Shown: in pieces, positions 1-7,187 of the stretch
Numbering within the stretch: the first letter of the stretch is position 1
How the letters are laid out: each line of letters opens with the position of its first letter
DNA from: Bacteroidota bacterium
GTDB lineage: Bacteria > Bacteroidota > Bacteroidia > UBA7662 > CANHCV01
DNA: 15,353 nucleotides
Assembly: GCA_027488715.1 (NCBI GenBank)
Contig: JAIYBD010000160.1
Coordinates: 1 to 15,353, forward strand
Reading direction: 5' to 3'
The notes under the pieces: model-generated
Databases searched by the model: none
The model's input: the letters and a program-made list of their open reading frames with translations, nothing else
What the model was told of the DNA's origin: nothing
Program-made: the position numbers and the translations under genes

Positions 1-674
1 CCCAAATGGTAAACCGTGGAGGTTGGAATAACTTTCACTTTGGCGCCCACCCGATGCATTCGCCAACACAAATAGATTTCTTCCATGTGGGCGAAAAAAT
101 CGGGATCGAGTTCGCCGGCCTGGAGGTACCAAGATCTCCGAACAAACAAACAGGCACCGCTGGCCCAAAAAACTTCGGCTTCGTCGTCGTATTGCCCCTG
201 ATCCGTTTCAACGGTAGTGAAAATTCGCCCCCGCGTAAAAGGAAAACCGTATCGATCAATCCAACCGCCCGATGCACCGGCGTATTCGAAATGGGTGCGC
301 TGTTGATCGGCCAAAATTTTGGGTTGAGCAGCACCCAACATGGGATCTTGCTCAAACGCATCGGCAACGGCGTTCAACCAATCCGGAGGAACGGAAACGT
401 CACTATTCAATAAACAAATGATATCTCCAGGAACCTGCTTTAAACCATGGTAATAACCACCGGCATAACCGGTATTGGTTTGCAGTTGAACCCACTTGAT
501 TTTTTCATTTTTCAGGGAATCAACCCATGATTTCGAATCGTCGGTGCTAGCATTGTCGATGATGACCACCTCAAAGTTGGGATATTCGGTTTGAAGCACC
601 GAAGGAAGATAGGTTTGGAGATGTTTTACTCCGTTCCAATTTAAGATGGCGATGGAAATCAACGGACGCGTCAT
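1..674 (-). CDS. Family 2 glycosyltransferase (GT-A fold), 3' end outside window
   Basis: Reading the minus strand from the ATG at 674 gives about 224 residues with no stop before the left edge; family members usually have about 300-340. It should transfer a sugar from a nucleotide-sugar donor at the cytoplasmic side of the membrane, for cell-surface glycan assembly. Visible GT2 landmarks are the N-terminal strand ISIAILNWNG (residues 6-15), VIIDNASTDDS (about 39-49), the donor and metal-binding region CLLNSDVSVPPDW (about 87-99), the acceptor-side WASGACLFVRR (about 166-176), and MEEIYLCWR (197-205), where relatives usually have EEIDLCWR. The last residues seen, TVYHLG, match the conserved VYHxGG segment. 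Its ATG overlaps the stop of the upstream GWxTD gene by one base (TGATG), so the two are probably translated together. The acceptor and sugar cannot be named from sequence. Confidence 0.93.
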   Translation of the reverse strand, partial: MTRPLISIAILNWNGVKHLQTYLPSVLQTEYPNFEVVIIDNASTDDSKSWVDSLKNEKIKWVQLQTNTGYAGGYYHGLKQVPGDIICLLNSDVSVPPDWLNAVADAFEQDPMLGAAQPKILADQQRTHFEYAGASGGWIDRYGFPFTRGRIFTTVETDQGQYDDEAEVFWASGACLFVRRSWYLQAGELDPDFFAHMEEIYLCWRMHRVGAKVKVIPTSTVYHL

Positions 675-2170
675 CAATTGTTGTTAAAGGTATTTTCGAG
701 TAATCGGATGGATTCGGAATCGGCATTGGCCGGACGATCGCTGTCGATGGTGTTGCCCATGGGCGTGGTCCGGCGAAAAATTTCGAGTTTCCACTGCGGA
801 TTGTTGGTTTCGCCGAAAGCGGTGCTGTGCAGCAAACGGTACTCGCAGGCGGCAACCTCCGTGTTGTAGAATAAAAATCGAGCATTCCGTTGCCGCGCTC
901 GTCCCGGACTCATGCGGTCGTCTAAATTGTAATACCACCACACTTCGTAGGGTAAAGCCACCGGGTCGGTTTTTCGTTCGGTTCGCTGATCGGGAGGTCC
1001 ATATTGCAGATAAACCCGACCGCGTTCGGTTTCGTAACCTCGTTGACGCGGACAAGCGAATAAGCGATCTACTTCAGCCAATCGGCCGCGGTATTCTACC
1101 CATCCATCCTCGGGACTTCCCGGACTTTTTTCCACCCAGAACTGAGCGAAGAAAGGTTTTAGACGAAAGGAGTCGGAATACTTAGGATTCACCATGGGTA
1201 AAGCCAAATTCCGTTCTCCTGCGCCCATCACGGGCAAGATGCTGCGTAGATGTTCCCGCACTTGGGTAACCGACATGGTATCCACGAAATAGGGTAGTTT
1301 GCCTTCGGCGATGGATTGCTTTTGAATTTTTTTAGGCAACGTCCGTCGAAAAGCCAAGGCTTTTTGGTCGAGTAAATCGTATTTCATGTTCCTCGCTTCC
1401 ACCACCAATTGATAATTGCCAATCGGAAGTGAATTCAATGGGATTTTGATGAAGAAGGGAAGTATTTTCGATGTAGTGACTTTATTCCGGTTCCCGAATT
1501 CGGCGAGGATTTCTTCGGAATTAGCTTTTTTAAGGTAGTAAACAAATAAAATGGAACTGTCGGGCAGAAGCGGAAACGTTTGGTACAATTCGGTGTAGGC
1601 CTGAAGCGTGTCGGATTCTTGACCAAAAATATCGTTGGGGTAGGGGATGATGAATTTTCCGCTCCGCTCCAAAGACGGATTTGGGTTTTGTGCCGACCGA
1701 AAAAAGAACGGTTGACAAAAAAGCACTTCGTCGGTCGGAAAGGTGCTTTCGAACGCAAATTTCGATTGATTTCGGTTGGTGGTATCGTTCAAATCGGCAA
1801 TCGTAATTTCTCCTTCGAATTGTCCAAGTCCGATGGCATATCGTTCAAAATGGAGCAACTCCGGCGATAAAATCCAAGCCGATGTAATTCCCAATTGAGC
1901 GGTGTCGATGGCGGGAGACTTCACGTTAAAGCCATCTTTCTGCACGATTTTCCCATCTTTTTTCAATTGGACAAAAACAGTGACCCCGCTTTCGGCTTTT
2001 CCCGAAGCATTCATTTTCCAGCGGAGGGATTCGGTGCGTACCAACAGATGAATTTCGGCCCAATTGCTGCTGCCGTCTTTCTTCAGGGTGGTGGTGCTCA
2101 CCAAGGCCTGCAAGGCCCAAACGGGATTCATCCACAAAATCAGAAAAAAGCCCAGTAACTTTGCGCGCAT
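674..2170 (-). CDS. GWxTD-domain exported protein
   Basis: 498 residues from the ATG at 2170. The N-terminus MRAKLLGFFLILWMNPVWA is a Sec signal peptide, so the protein is exported. The C-terminal third carries the domain named GWxTD, known mainly in Bacteroidota: an upstream helical part, then GYETERGRVYLQYGPPD at about residues 378-394 and PYEVWWYYNLD at 407-417. The naming motif is altered here: GYETE replaces GWxTD. The middle (about 20-290) looks like beta-sandwich material without a family I recognise. The biochemical function of the domain is not established to my knowledge. A TTG at 2179 would add three residues, but ATG followed by Arg-Ala-Lys gives the better signal peptide. It is read first and followed by a glycosyltransferase. 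Its start codon overlaps that of the divergent WbqC-family gene. Confidence 0.88.
   Translation of the reverse strand: MRAKLLGFFLILWMNPVWALQALVSTTTLKKDGSSNWAEIHLLVRTESLRWKMNASGKAESGVTVFVQLKKDGKIVQKDGFNVKSPAIDTAQLGITSAWILSPELLHFERYAIGLGQFEGEITIADLNDTTNRNQSKFAFESTFPTDEVLFCQPFFFRSAQNPNPSLERSGKFIIPYPNDIFGQESDTLQAYTELYQTFPLLPDSSILFVYYLKKANSEEILAEFGNRNKVTTSKILPFFIKIPLNSLPIGNYQLVVEARNMKYDLLDQKALAFRRTLPKKIQKQSIAEGKLPYFVDTMSVTQVREHLRSILPVMGAGERNLALPMVNPKYSDSFRLKPFFAQFWVEKSPGSPEDGWVEYRGRLAEVDRLFACPRQRGYETERGRVYLQYGPPDQRTERKTDPVALPYEVWWYYNLDDRMSPGRARQRNARFLFYNTEVAACEYRLLHSTAFGETNNPQWKLEIFRRTTPMGNTIDSDRPANADSESIRLLENTFNNN
2156..2163 (+). promoter_or_regulatory. Bacteroidota -7 element TAACTTTG before the WbqC-family gene
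   Basis: TAACTTTG is an exact match to TAnnTTTG and ends 5 bases before the ATG at 2169. No clear TTG was found 17-23 bases upstream. The motif also lies inside the signal-peptide codons of the divergent GWxTD gene, so a chance match is possible. Confidence 0.45.
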
Positions 2171-2756
2171 GGAATTCAAAAATTTCCGTAAAGTTAATCT
2201 TTCCGAACTGCAATGTTTGCCCTCCCTCGTTTTTTTTCAGGAGTGTTTGGGGAGTGATGCCTTGCAGTTGGAAGCCCATGAGTCGTACCAAAAGGGAGGG
2301 TTTCGAAATCGTTACTTCATCCAAACCTCGCAAGGCCCGTTGGAGATGAGTATTCCCCTTCAGGGCGGACGCAACGTTCGGGCCTTGATTCAGGATGTGA
2401 AGGTGGATGACCGATTGCCTTGGCGGTTGAATCACCTTCAATCCATCGAAACCGCCTATCGTTCTACGCCGTATTACGAATACCTCGCTCCGGAATTAAA
2501 GGAAATTCTGCTGATGCCCACCGATTCGTTGTGGGAATTGAATGAGGCACTTCTTCGGTGGGTGTGGTCGGTTTTGCGTTGGGATAAATTCATCGGGAAA
2601 ACCACCGATTTTTACCTGAATTATTCCGAGGAAAATGTGGTAGATTTACGGAAGAACGCAAGAAAGAAAGAGGGAGATTCCTTCAGTATTCTTCATTATT
2701 TGTTTCATTTTGGTCCTGAATTGGCATTAATATTGGAAAATGAAAATAACGGGTAA
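2169..2756 (+). CDS. WbqC-family protein
   Basis: 195 residues from the ATG at 2169. The segments CLPSLVFFQECL (16-27), HESYQKGGFRNRYFI (37-51), IPLQGGRNVRALIQDVKVDD (62-81), WRLNHLQSIETAYRSTPYYEY (85-105) and SILHYLFHFGPE (173-184) follow the WbqC-like family pattern (PF08889), including the conserved His-Ser-Ile-Ala-Tyr and Ser-Pro-Tyr-Tyr positions. WbqC proteins are named after a gene in an O-antigen cluster, but their enzymatic activity is uncertain. There is no signal peptide, so it is probably cytosolic. The frame is open upstream to a TTG at 2064, but that extension lies on the signal-peptide codons of the opposite gene and has no family resemblance. The 3' end overlaps the Nif3-like gene by 17 bases. 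Confidence 0.88.
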   Translation: MEFKNFRKVNLSELQCLPSLVFFQECLGSDALQLEAHESYQKGGFRNRYFIQTSQGPLEMSIPLQGGRNVRALIQDVKVDDRLPWRLNHLQSIETAYRSTPYYEYLAPELKEILLMPTDSLWELNEALLRWVWSVLRWDKFIGKTTDFYLNYSEENVVDLRKNARKKEGDSFSILHYLFHFGPELALILENENNG

Positions 2757-3834
2757 ACATATTGCTGATTTGTTGGAACACTGGGCGCCTCTGTCGCTTC
2801 AAGAGTCGTACGATAATTCAGGCTGGTTGGTGGGTAATCCTATTGACGAAGTCACCGGAGTGCTTTGCACCTTAGATTGCACCGAAGAGGTGTTGGAAGA
2901 AGCTAAATTGAAGGGTTGCAATTTGATTGTGGCCCATCATCCTATTTGGTTTGGAGGAAAAAAGCGATTGGGTTCCCACTATACGGATCGGGTGATTATC
3001 CAAGCTGTTCAGTGGGGCATCGGCATTTATGCTTGCCACACCAATGCTGATGCGGTAGAAACCGGGGTGAATGCGAAAATCTTGGAAAAATTAGGATTGA
3101 AAAACGGACGTATTTTGAGTCCGAATTACGAGAATTTGCAGCAATTAACCACGTTTGTTCCTGTTCAACACGCCGATGAAGTTCGGCAGGCCTTGTTTGA
3201 TGCCGGTGCAGGTTGGGTAGGGAATTATTCGCATGCGTCGTTCAATACCGAAGGGGTTGGAACGTTCAAAGGGGAAGAAGGAAGTGCACCAACGCTGGGT
3301 CGGGTAGGTCAGGTGGAACGGGTTCAGGAAATGAAGATTGAAGTACTTGTGCCGAAATGGAAACAGCGGGAAGTGATATCGGCCTTGCATAAGGTACATC
3401 CGTACGAAGAAGTGGCCTATTTTTTAACGTCGCTTCAAAATGCGCACCAGCAAACGGGCATGGGCATGGTTGGGGAGTTGAATGAGGCGATTTCGTGGAA
3501 TGCTTTTGTGCATTTGGTGAAATCGGAATTCCACGTTCCGGTTGTACGTCATACCCGAGCCAAGGGCGACGTGAAGAAAATTGCCGTTTGCGGTGGCTCG
3601 GGAAGCTTCTTGTTAAACGATGCCATTCGAGCGGGAGCCGATGTTTTTTTGACGGCTGATTTTAAGTACCACGAGTTTTTTGAAGCCGATGGGAAGATCG
3701 TTATTGCCGATATCGGACATTACGAAACCGAACAATTTACTTCGGAAATATTTTGTGATTTAATTCAAGAAAAATTTCCTAATTTTGCGGTTCTCAAAAG
3801 TACCATTCGTACGAATCCTGTAAATTACAGTTAA
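2740..3834 (+). CDS. Nif3-like dinuclear metal-centre protein (YqfO type)
   Basis: 364 residues, the longer YqfO-type form of the NIF3/YbgI family. Likely metal ligands are visible: His66-His67 in VAHHPIWFGG, His100 and Asp104 in ACHTNADA, and His327 and Glu331 in ADIGHYETEQFT. Family structures are hexameric rings with two metals per subunit. Residues about 131-240 form the inserted PII/CutA1-like domain, which includes HPYEEVAY (220-227). The cellular function is unsettled; a GTP cyclohydrolase-like or metal-chaperone role has been discussed for relatives. The ATG at 2740 lies within the last codons of the WbqC-family gene, after an A-rich stretch (GGAAAATG). Its TAA overlaps the ATG of the zinc-ribbon gene by one base. 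The pairing of Nif3 with a C4 zinc-ribbon protein is common in Bacteroidota. Confidence 0.96.
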   Translation: MKITGKHIADLLEHWAPLSLQESYDNSGWLVGNPIDEVTGVLCTLDCTEEVLEEAKLKGCNLIVAHHPIWFGGKKRLGSHYTDRVIIQAVQWGIGIYACHTNADAVETGVNAKILEKLGLKNGRILSPNYENLQQLTTFVPVQHADEVRQALFDAGAGWVGNYSHASFNTEGVGTFKGEEGSAPTLGRVGQVERVQEMKIEVLVPKWKQREVISALHKVHPYEEVAYFLTSLQNAHQQTGMGMVGELNEAISWNAFVHLVKSEFHVPVVRHTRAKGDVKKIAVCGGSGSFLLNDAIRAGADVFLTADFKYHEFFEADGKIVIADIGHYETEQFTSEIFCDLIQEKFPNFAVLKSTIRTNPVNYS

Positions 3835-4583
3835 TGGAAAATACAATCGAAAACAAGCTCCGCACTTTGTACCACTTGCAATCCATCGATAGCAAAATTG
3901 ATCAATTGCAGGTATTGCGTGGCGAACTTCCTATGGAGGTGGCTGATTTGGAAGATGAAGTTGCCGGTTTAGAAACCCGCATTCAGAAGTATGGGGAGGA
4001 TATTCAGGAGTTGAAGAAATTTGTTGCCGATCGCAAAGATTTCATTCAGCAGTGTTTAACGCTGAAGACCAAATACGAAGAGCAGATCAATAACGTGAAA
4101 AATAGTCGTGAATACGATGCGCTTTCCAAAGAAATTGAATTGCAAGATTTGGAGAAGCAAGTTGCTGAAAAGAAAATTCGCGAAGCATCTGCACGCATTG
4201 ATCAAAAGAATGTAGAGTTGGAAGGATTGAATACCCTTTTGGCCGAGCGTCACAAAGATTTAGAATCCAAGAAAACCGAATTGGAGGCCATCGTTGCCGA
4301 AACGGAAAAGGAAGAAGCCGAGTTGAAAAAAGAATCGGATTCGGCCAGAACACACGTTGAGGAGCGTTACTTGGTGGCTTACGATCGCATTCGTACCAAA
4401 TTCAGAAATGGTTTGGCCGTTGCTACCATCCAGCGTGATTCTTGCGGCGGGTGTTTTAATCAAATTCCACCTCAAGTACAGTTGGACATTTCATTGAGAA
4501 AGAAAATTACCGTTTGTGAACACTGCGGACGAATTGTGGTTGATCCACGCATCGCCGAGGAATTCACCGAGAACGCTGAATAA
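3834..4583 (+). CDS. Coiled-coil C4-type zinc-ribbon protein
   Basis: 249 residues. Positions about 15-185 are almost continuous charged heptads (coiled coil). Residues 203-232 form a zinc ribbon with two CxxC pairs, Cys204/Cys207 and Cys228/Cys231 (DSCGGCFNQIP and VCEHCGRIV). This is the arrangement of the zf-RING_7 / CT398-like family (PF02591), whose members are thought to bind nucleic acid or act as scaffolds; no enzymatic activity is expected. It is cytosolic and last in the three-gene run, joined to the Nif3-like gene by TAATG and ending about 7 bases before a terminator hairpin. Confidence 0.95.
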   Translation: MENTIENKLRTLYHLQSIDSKIDQLQVLRGELPMEVADLEDEVAGLETRIQKYGEDIQELKKFVADRKDFIQQCLTLKTKYEEQINNVKNSREYDALSKEIELQDLEKQVAEKKIREASARIDQKNVELEGLNTLLAERHKDLESKKTELEAIVAETEKEEAELKKESDSARTHVEERYLVAYDRIRTKFRNGLAVATIQRDSCGGCFNQIPPQVQLDISLRKKITVCEHCGRIVVDPRIAEEFTENAE

Positions 4584-4589
4584 TTCAAC

Positions 4590-4619
4590 AAAAAAACCCG
4601 AAGAAATTCGGGTTTTTTT
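4590..4619 (+). terminator. Intrinsic terminator, probably bidirectional
   Basis: A-run then ACCCGAA, a GAAA tetraloop at 4603-4606, then TTCGGGT and a T-run. The stem reaches about 13 base pairs when A-T pairs are counted. It has a U-tract on either strand and lies between two convergent genes ending at 4583 and 4624, so it can serve both. Confidence 0.93.
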
Positions 4620-4623
4620 TGCT

Positions 4624-5298
4624 TTATAACGAAAGCGAAGTGCCAACGTAAATAATTTCAGGCAATCCAATTCCGCAATTGAAACGCAATCTACTTTTTA
4701 AACCTAGGGTAGTATATCCTACGTTAAAGGTTGGGATAAGAGGGGATTCGAAAAAATAAACGGATGCCATTGAAAAAGCAACTCCAAGACTAGCTTCCAA
4801 GTGGTTATAAACAACTCCTCGTTTTATTCCAAAATAAAATTGATTGATCCAAAAGGGATGAATTCCCAATTGAGCAATCCAATAATTTTCAGAGTCATTT
4901 AGATTACGAAACCGTTGGCCTCCATCGGGAGAATAATAATGGTATTCAAGTACTGTGGTAATTAGAGAAAACCCAACTTTTAATCGATTTCGATGGTCAT
5001 AAAATTGAGCTGGTTTCATTCCTTGTGAACTTGATGGGTTAAATGCATTTATTGATTCAGAACTTTTTGATTTTTGAAGATCAAAAGCAGGTTCATTTTT
5101 TTTTCTGAAGGATAGGACGAGAGATTTGGAAACATCCGCCGACATCAATTCAGACGAGAAGAAACCATCCGAGTCGGAACTGTGAATTGGATGGTTTTGG
5201 TCAAAAAGATAGGTTTTGGGTAGATTACTGGCCGTTGAGGCTAGGGGTACGCATAGCGTAAACAGAAGGAATGTTATTCCAGTGAGGTACTTTTTCAT
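4624..5298 (-). CDS. Unrecognised exported protein, possibly a small outer-membrane barrel
   Basis: 224 residues from the ATG at 5298. MKKYLTGITFLLFTLCVPLASTAS is a clear Sec signal peptide. Residues about 25-105 are polar, rich in Ser, Asp and Lys, and look disordered. From about residue 106 (RLKVGFSLITTVLEYHYYSP) to the end there are alternating hydrophobic and polar beta-strand-like segments rich in Tyr, Phe and Gly, and the chain ends in VGTSLSL. This fits a short barrel or an outer-membrane-associated beta domain, but I recognise no family. Base composition is unusual for the window: two 60-base samples were about 37% and 25% GC, against about 50% in samples of the left-edge glycosyltransferase. 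It stands alone, with its own promoter-like element and a shared terminator. Recent acquisition or fast evolution would both fit. Confidence 0.8.
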   Translation of the reverse strand: MKKYLTGITFLLFTLCVPLASTASNLPKTYLFDQNHPIHSSDSDGFFSSELMSADVSKSLVLSFRKKNEPAFDLQKSKSSESINAFNPSSSQGMKPAQFYDHRNRLKVGFSLITTVLEYHYYSPDGGQRFRNLNDSENYWIAQLGIHPFWINQFYFGIKRGVVYNHLEASLGVAFSMASVYFFESPLIPTFNVGYTTLGLKSRLRFNCGIGLPEIIYVGTSLSL

Positions 5299-5319
5299 TT
5301 TTCATGGTAGTTTGAAATA

Positions 5320-5327
5320 CAAATGTA
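5320..5327 (-). promoter_or_regulatory. -7 promoter element TACATTTG for the orphan exported gene
   Basis: The minus strand reads TACATTTG, an exact TAnnTTTG match, 21 bases before the ATG at 5298. No TTG lies at the usual 17-23 base spacing; the nearest candidate (5357-5359) is 29 bases away. Confidence 0.5.
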
Positions 5328-5349
5328 GTGAAAAATGGAAAAAGTTAAA

Positions 5350-6225
5350 TTAACGCCAAACGGCCATGGCCAACAATCCGCCCAGCATTAAAATCTTGAA
5401 ATAGTTGTTGGCCCATCGGTAATGGTTTTTCTTAGAAATGAACCACAAAAAGAGAATTCCCAAGCCCGAAAAAATCTCCATACCCTCCACCAATTGGGCT
5501 GAAAAGTCCCAATCACAATTCCAAAACGACAAAAACCAGCCTAAGGGGAAGAGACCCAACCAAATGATCGTGGTTAATCCTTTCGTTATGCGGCTTCCCC
5601 AACGGGTGGCAACCGTTTCGTAATGTGTTGCTTTTTCTTCTTCCATGCCCTCCATGCCTTTTACCAGTTCCCGAATCAAAATGATGATCCCTAAAAAACC
5701 ACCATACAAAAAGGAATGACCATCCAACCGCTCAAAATAAACCGCTACCCAACCAATTGATCCCACCGTTAATAAAGTAGCCATCAATTCGCCCCAAATC
5801 GCTTTTTTCTGAAATTTGTGCGAGTAGAAATACAATCCAACGCTCATTAGAAAAAATAAAACGCCAACTTTCCAGCTACCCAATCCACCCATAACAACTC
5901 CAAAACCGTTAAAAAAAAAGTATAATCGGAGTTGGGTGGCCTTGCTCACAAAGCGCTCAAATAATACCTTTTGTGGTCGATCTAAAAGGTCTTTTTCAGC
6001 ATCGTAAAAGGCATTGATGAGATATCCTGCAGCCAGAATAAAAACCAAACCTAGCGTAGAAAAATGAAAAGAAAAGTCGGTGAGCAAAAGCCACTTATTG
6101 GGAAAAGCTCTGAGTAAAAAGTGAGCAGCTGCATAAGAAAAAAATGCTGCTAAAACCAAATTATACCACCTAATGAGGGAGAGAAATGCAAAAGTTTTTA
6201 CCCAAAATAGGCGAGAAGGCATCAT
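5350..6225 (-). CDS. UbiA-family polyprenyltransferase with altered second Asp motif
   Basis: 291 residues, multi-pass membrane protein. IRWYNLVLAAFFSY (18-31) and the first aspartate-rich motif NAFYDAEKDLLDRP (71-84, NxxxDxxxD) are typical of UbiA enzymes, which bind prenyl diphosphate through Mg2+. YSHKFQKKAIWGELMATLLT (134-153) matches the family's central region. The second motif, normally like KDxEDxxGD, reads KGMEGMEEEK (189-198), so both expected Asp are Gly. Bacteroidota relatives beside mevalonate genes are often annotated geranylgeranylglycerol-phosphate geranylgeranyltransferase; the substrate here is not provable. The frame extends to 6330, but that part overlaps the kinase gene and is Arg-rich and unlike the family. 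The ATG at 6225 overlaps the upstream TAA by one base (TAATGATG; 6222 is an alternative), giving translational coupling. Confidence 0.88.
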   Translation of the reverse strand: MMPSRLFWVKTFAFLSLIRWYNLVLAAFFSYAAAHFLLRAFPNKWLLLTDFSFHFSTLGLVFILAAGYLINAFYDAEKDLLDRPQKVLFERFVSKATQLRLYFFFNGFGVVMGGLGSWKVGVLFFLMSVGLYFYSHKFQKKAIWGELMATLLTVGSIGWVAVYFERLDGHSFLYGGFLGIIILIRELVKGMEGMEEEKATHYETVATRWGSRITKGLTTIIWLGLFPLGWFLSFWNCDWDFSAQLVEGMEIFSGLGILFLWFISKKNHYRWANNYFKILMLGGLLAMAVWR

Positions 6226-7187
6226 TAAAATCGGTGGATCACCTCCATCGGATAAGCGGAAAGGTGCTTCTGAGCGGCTTTTAAATCGTGGGTAAATCCG
6301 AGGATGTAACCGCCGCCGCCAGAACCGCACAACTTCAAATAGTAGCTATTGGTTTCCAGCCCTCTCTGCCACAATTCATGAAATTTAACGGGAATCATGG
6401 GCTGGAAATTCTCGAAGACCAAACCCGATAGTTTCTTTAAATTCTGAAATAAGGGCTGAGTATCACCCTTCAAAAATGCTTCGATGCAGGCATCGTTGTA
6501 TTTTTTGAATTGGGTTTTGATCATATTCCGGAAACCATCGTTCTTTAATTTTTCCATGAAAATTTCCACCATGGGTTGGGTTTTTCCTGGGGCACCGCTA
6601 TTCAACAAAAATATGGCTCCGCCTTCGGTGCCTTCTTGCGGTAGCCCTACGGTATCCAATTCTTGCTTCGAACGAATCAATACCGGAAAATTAAGGTAAC
6701 AAATCAACGGATCCAATCCTGAACTTTTGCCGTGAAAGTAACTTTCCATGCGGCCTAATTCGGCCTTCAATAAGGCCAATTTGCCTTCAGAGGCCGCTGT
6801 CTCGGCTGAGATTTTATTTTTGGCATACCGGTCGTACAAGGCCGCAACCAATGCCCCCGAACTTCCCACCCCAAAACCTTGGGGAATACTGGATTCAAAC
6901 CACAAACCATTTTGGAGATCAGATTCCAACGCTGGAGTGTTTATTTTTGAAGTGAATTCAACTGATTGATTTAAATCTTTTAGAAACTCAAGGTATTTAA
7001 AAATTTCCTGATTGGAATTTTCTGAGGTGAGATCGTTTGCTTCAAAACGCAAAACACCTCGGTAATTTTGGTAGGGAATGGAAAGACCCATGGAATCTTG
7101 AATAATTCCATATTCGCCAAATAGCAATACTTTGCCGTAATAAAGAGAATTCTTGAGTTTCTCAGATGTCGATGCGTTTTGCCCCAT
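6225..7187 (-). CDS. GHMP kinase, mevalonate kinase type
   Basis: 320 residues from the ATG at 7187. GHMP kinase signatures appear in order: KVLLFGEYGII (19-29), the ATP-binding loop PQGFGVGSSGALVAALYDRY (102-121), MESYFHGKSSGLDP (147-160) with likely catalytic Glu148 and Asp159, and the C-terminal glycine motif KLCGSGGGGYILGF (285-298). It should phosphorylate mevalonate (or possibly phosphomevalonate) with ATP in the cytosol. It lies between the decarboxylase, whose 3' end it overlaps by 26 bases, and the UbiA gene, which it touches by one base. A GTG at 7202 would add five residues; ATG 7187 is preferred, though either overlaps mvaD. A second kinase for the pathway is not in this window. 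Confidence 0.9.
   Translation of the reverse strand: MGQNASTSEKLKNSLYYGKVLLFGEYGIIQDSMGLSIPYQNYRGVLRFEANDLTSENSNQEIFKYLEFLKDLNQSVEFTSKINTPALESDLQNGLWFESSIPQGFGVGSSGALVAALYDRYAKNKISAETAASEGKLALLKAELGRMESYFHGKSSGLDPLICYLNFPVLIRSKQELDTVGLPQEGTEGGAIFLLNSGAPGKTQPMVEIFMEKLKNDGFRNMIKTQFKKYNDACIEAFLKGDTQPLFQNLKKLSGLVFENFQPMIPVKFHELWQRGLETNSYYLKLCGSGGGGYILGFTHDLKAAQKHLSAYPMEVIHRF

Noticed and set aside
6..413. 135-codon open frame on the plus strand at the left edge
   Set aside because: It is antisense to the glycosyltransferase, whose minus-strand translation matches GT2 motifs throughout.
2064..2168. N-terminal extension of the WbqC-family protein from a TTG
   Set aside because: The added residues are unlike the family and overlap the signal-peptide codons of the divergent gene; ATG 2169 follows a -7 element.
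1926..2441. 171-codon open frame on the minus strand across the WbqC/GWxTD junction
   Set aside because: It is antisense to the WbqC-family gene, resembles no family, and the overlapping genes have strong domain matches.
4590..4619. Hairpin as a small RNA or repeat element
   Set aside because: Its position between convergent stops, GC stem, tetraloop and T-runs on both strands are fully explained by a bidirectional terminator.
5296..5305. ATG at 5305 as the start of the orphan exported gene
   Set aside because: It is out of frame with the signal peptide; the ATG at 5298 gives MKKYLTGITFLL.
6226..6330. 35-residue N-terminal extension of the UbiA protein
   Set aside because: It is Arg/Pro-rich out-of-frame readthrough of the kinase C-terminus; TAATG coupling and the usual length of about 290 residues support 6225.
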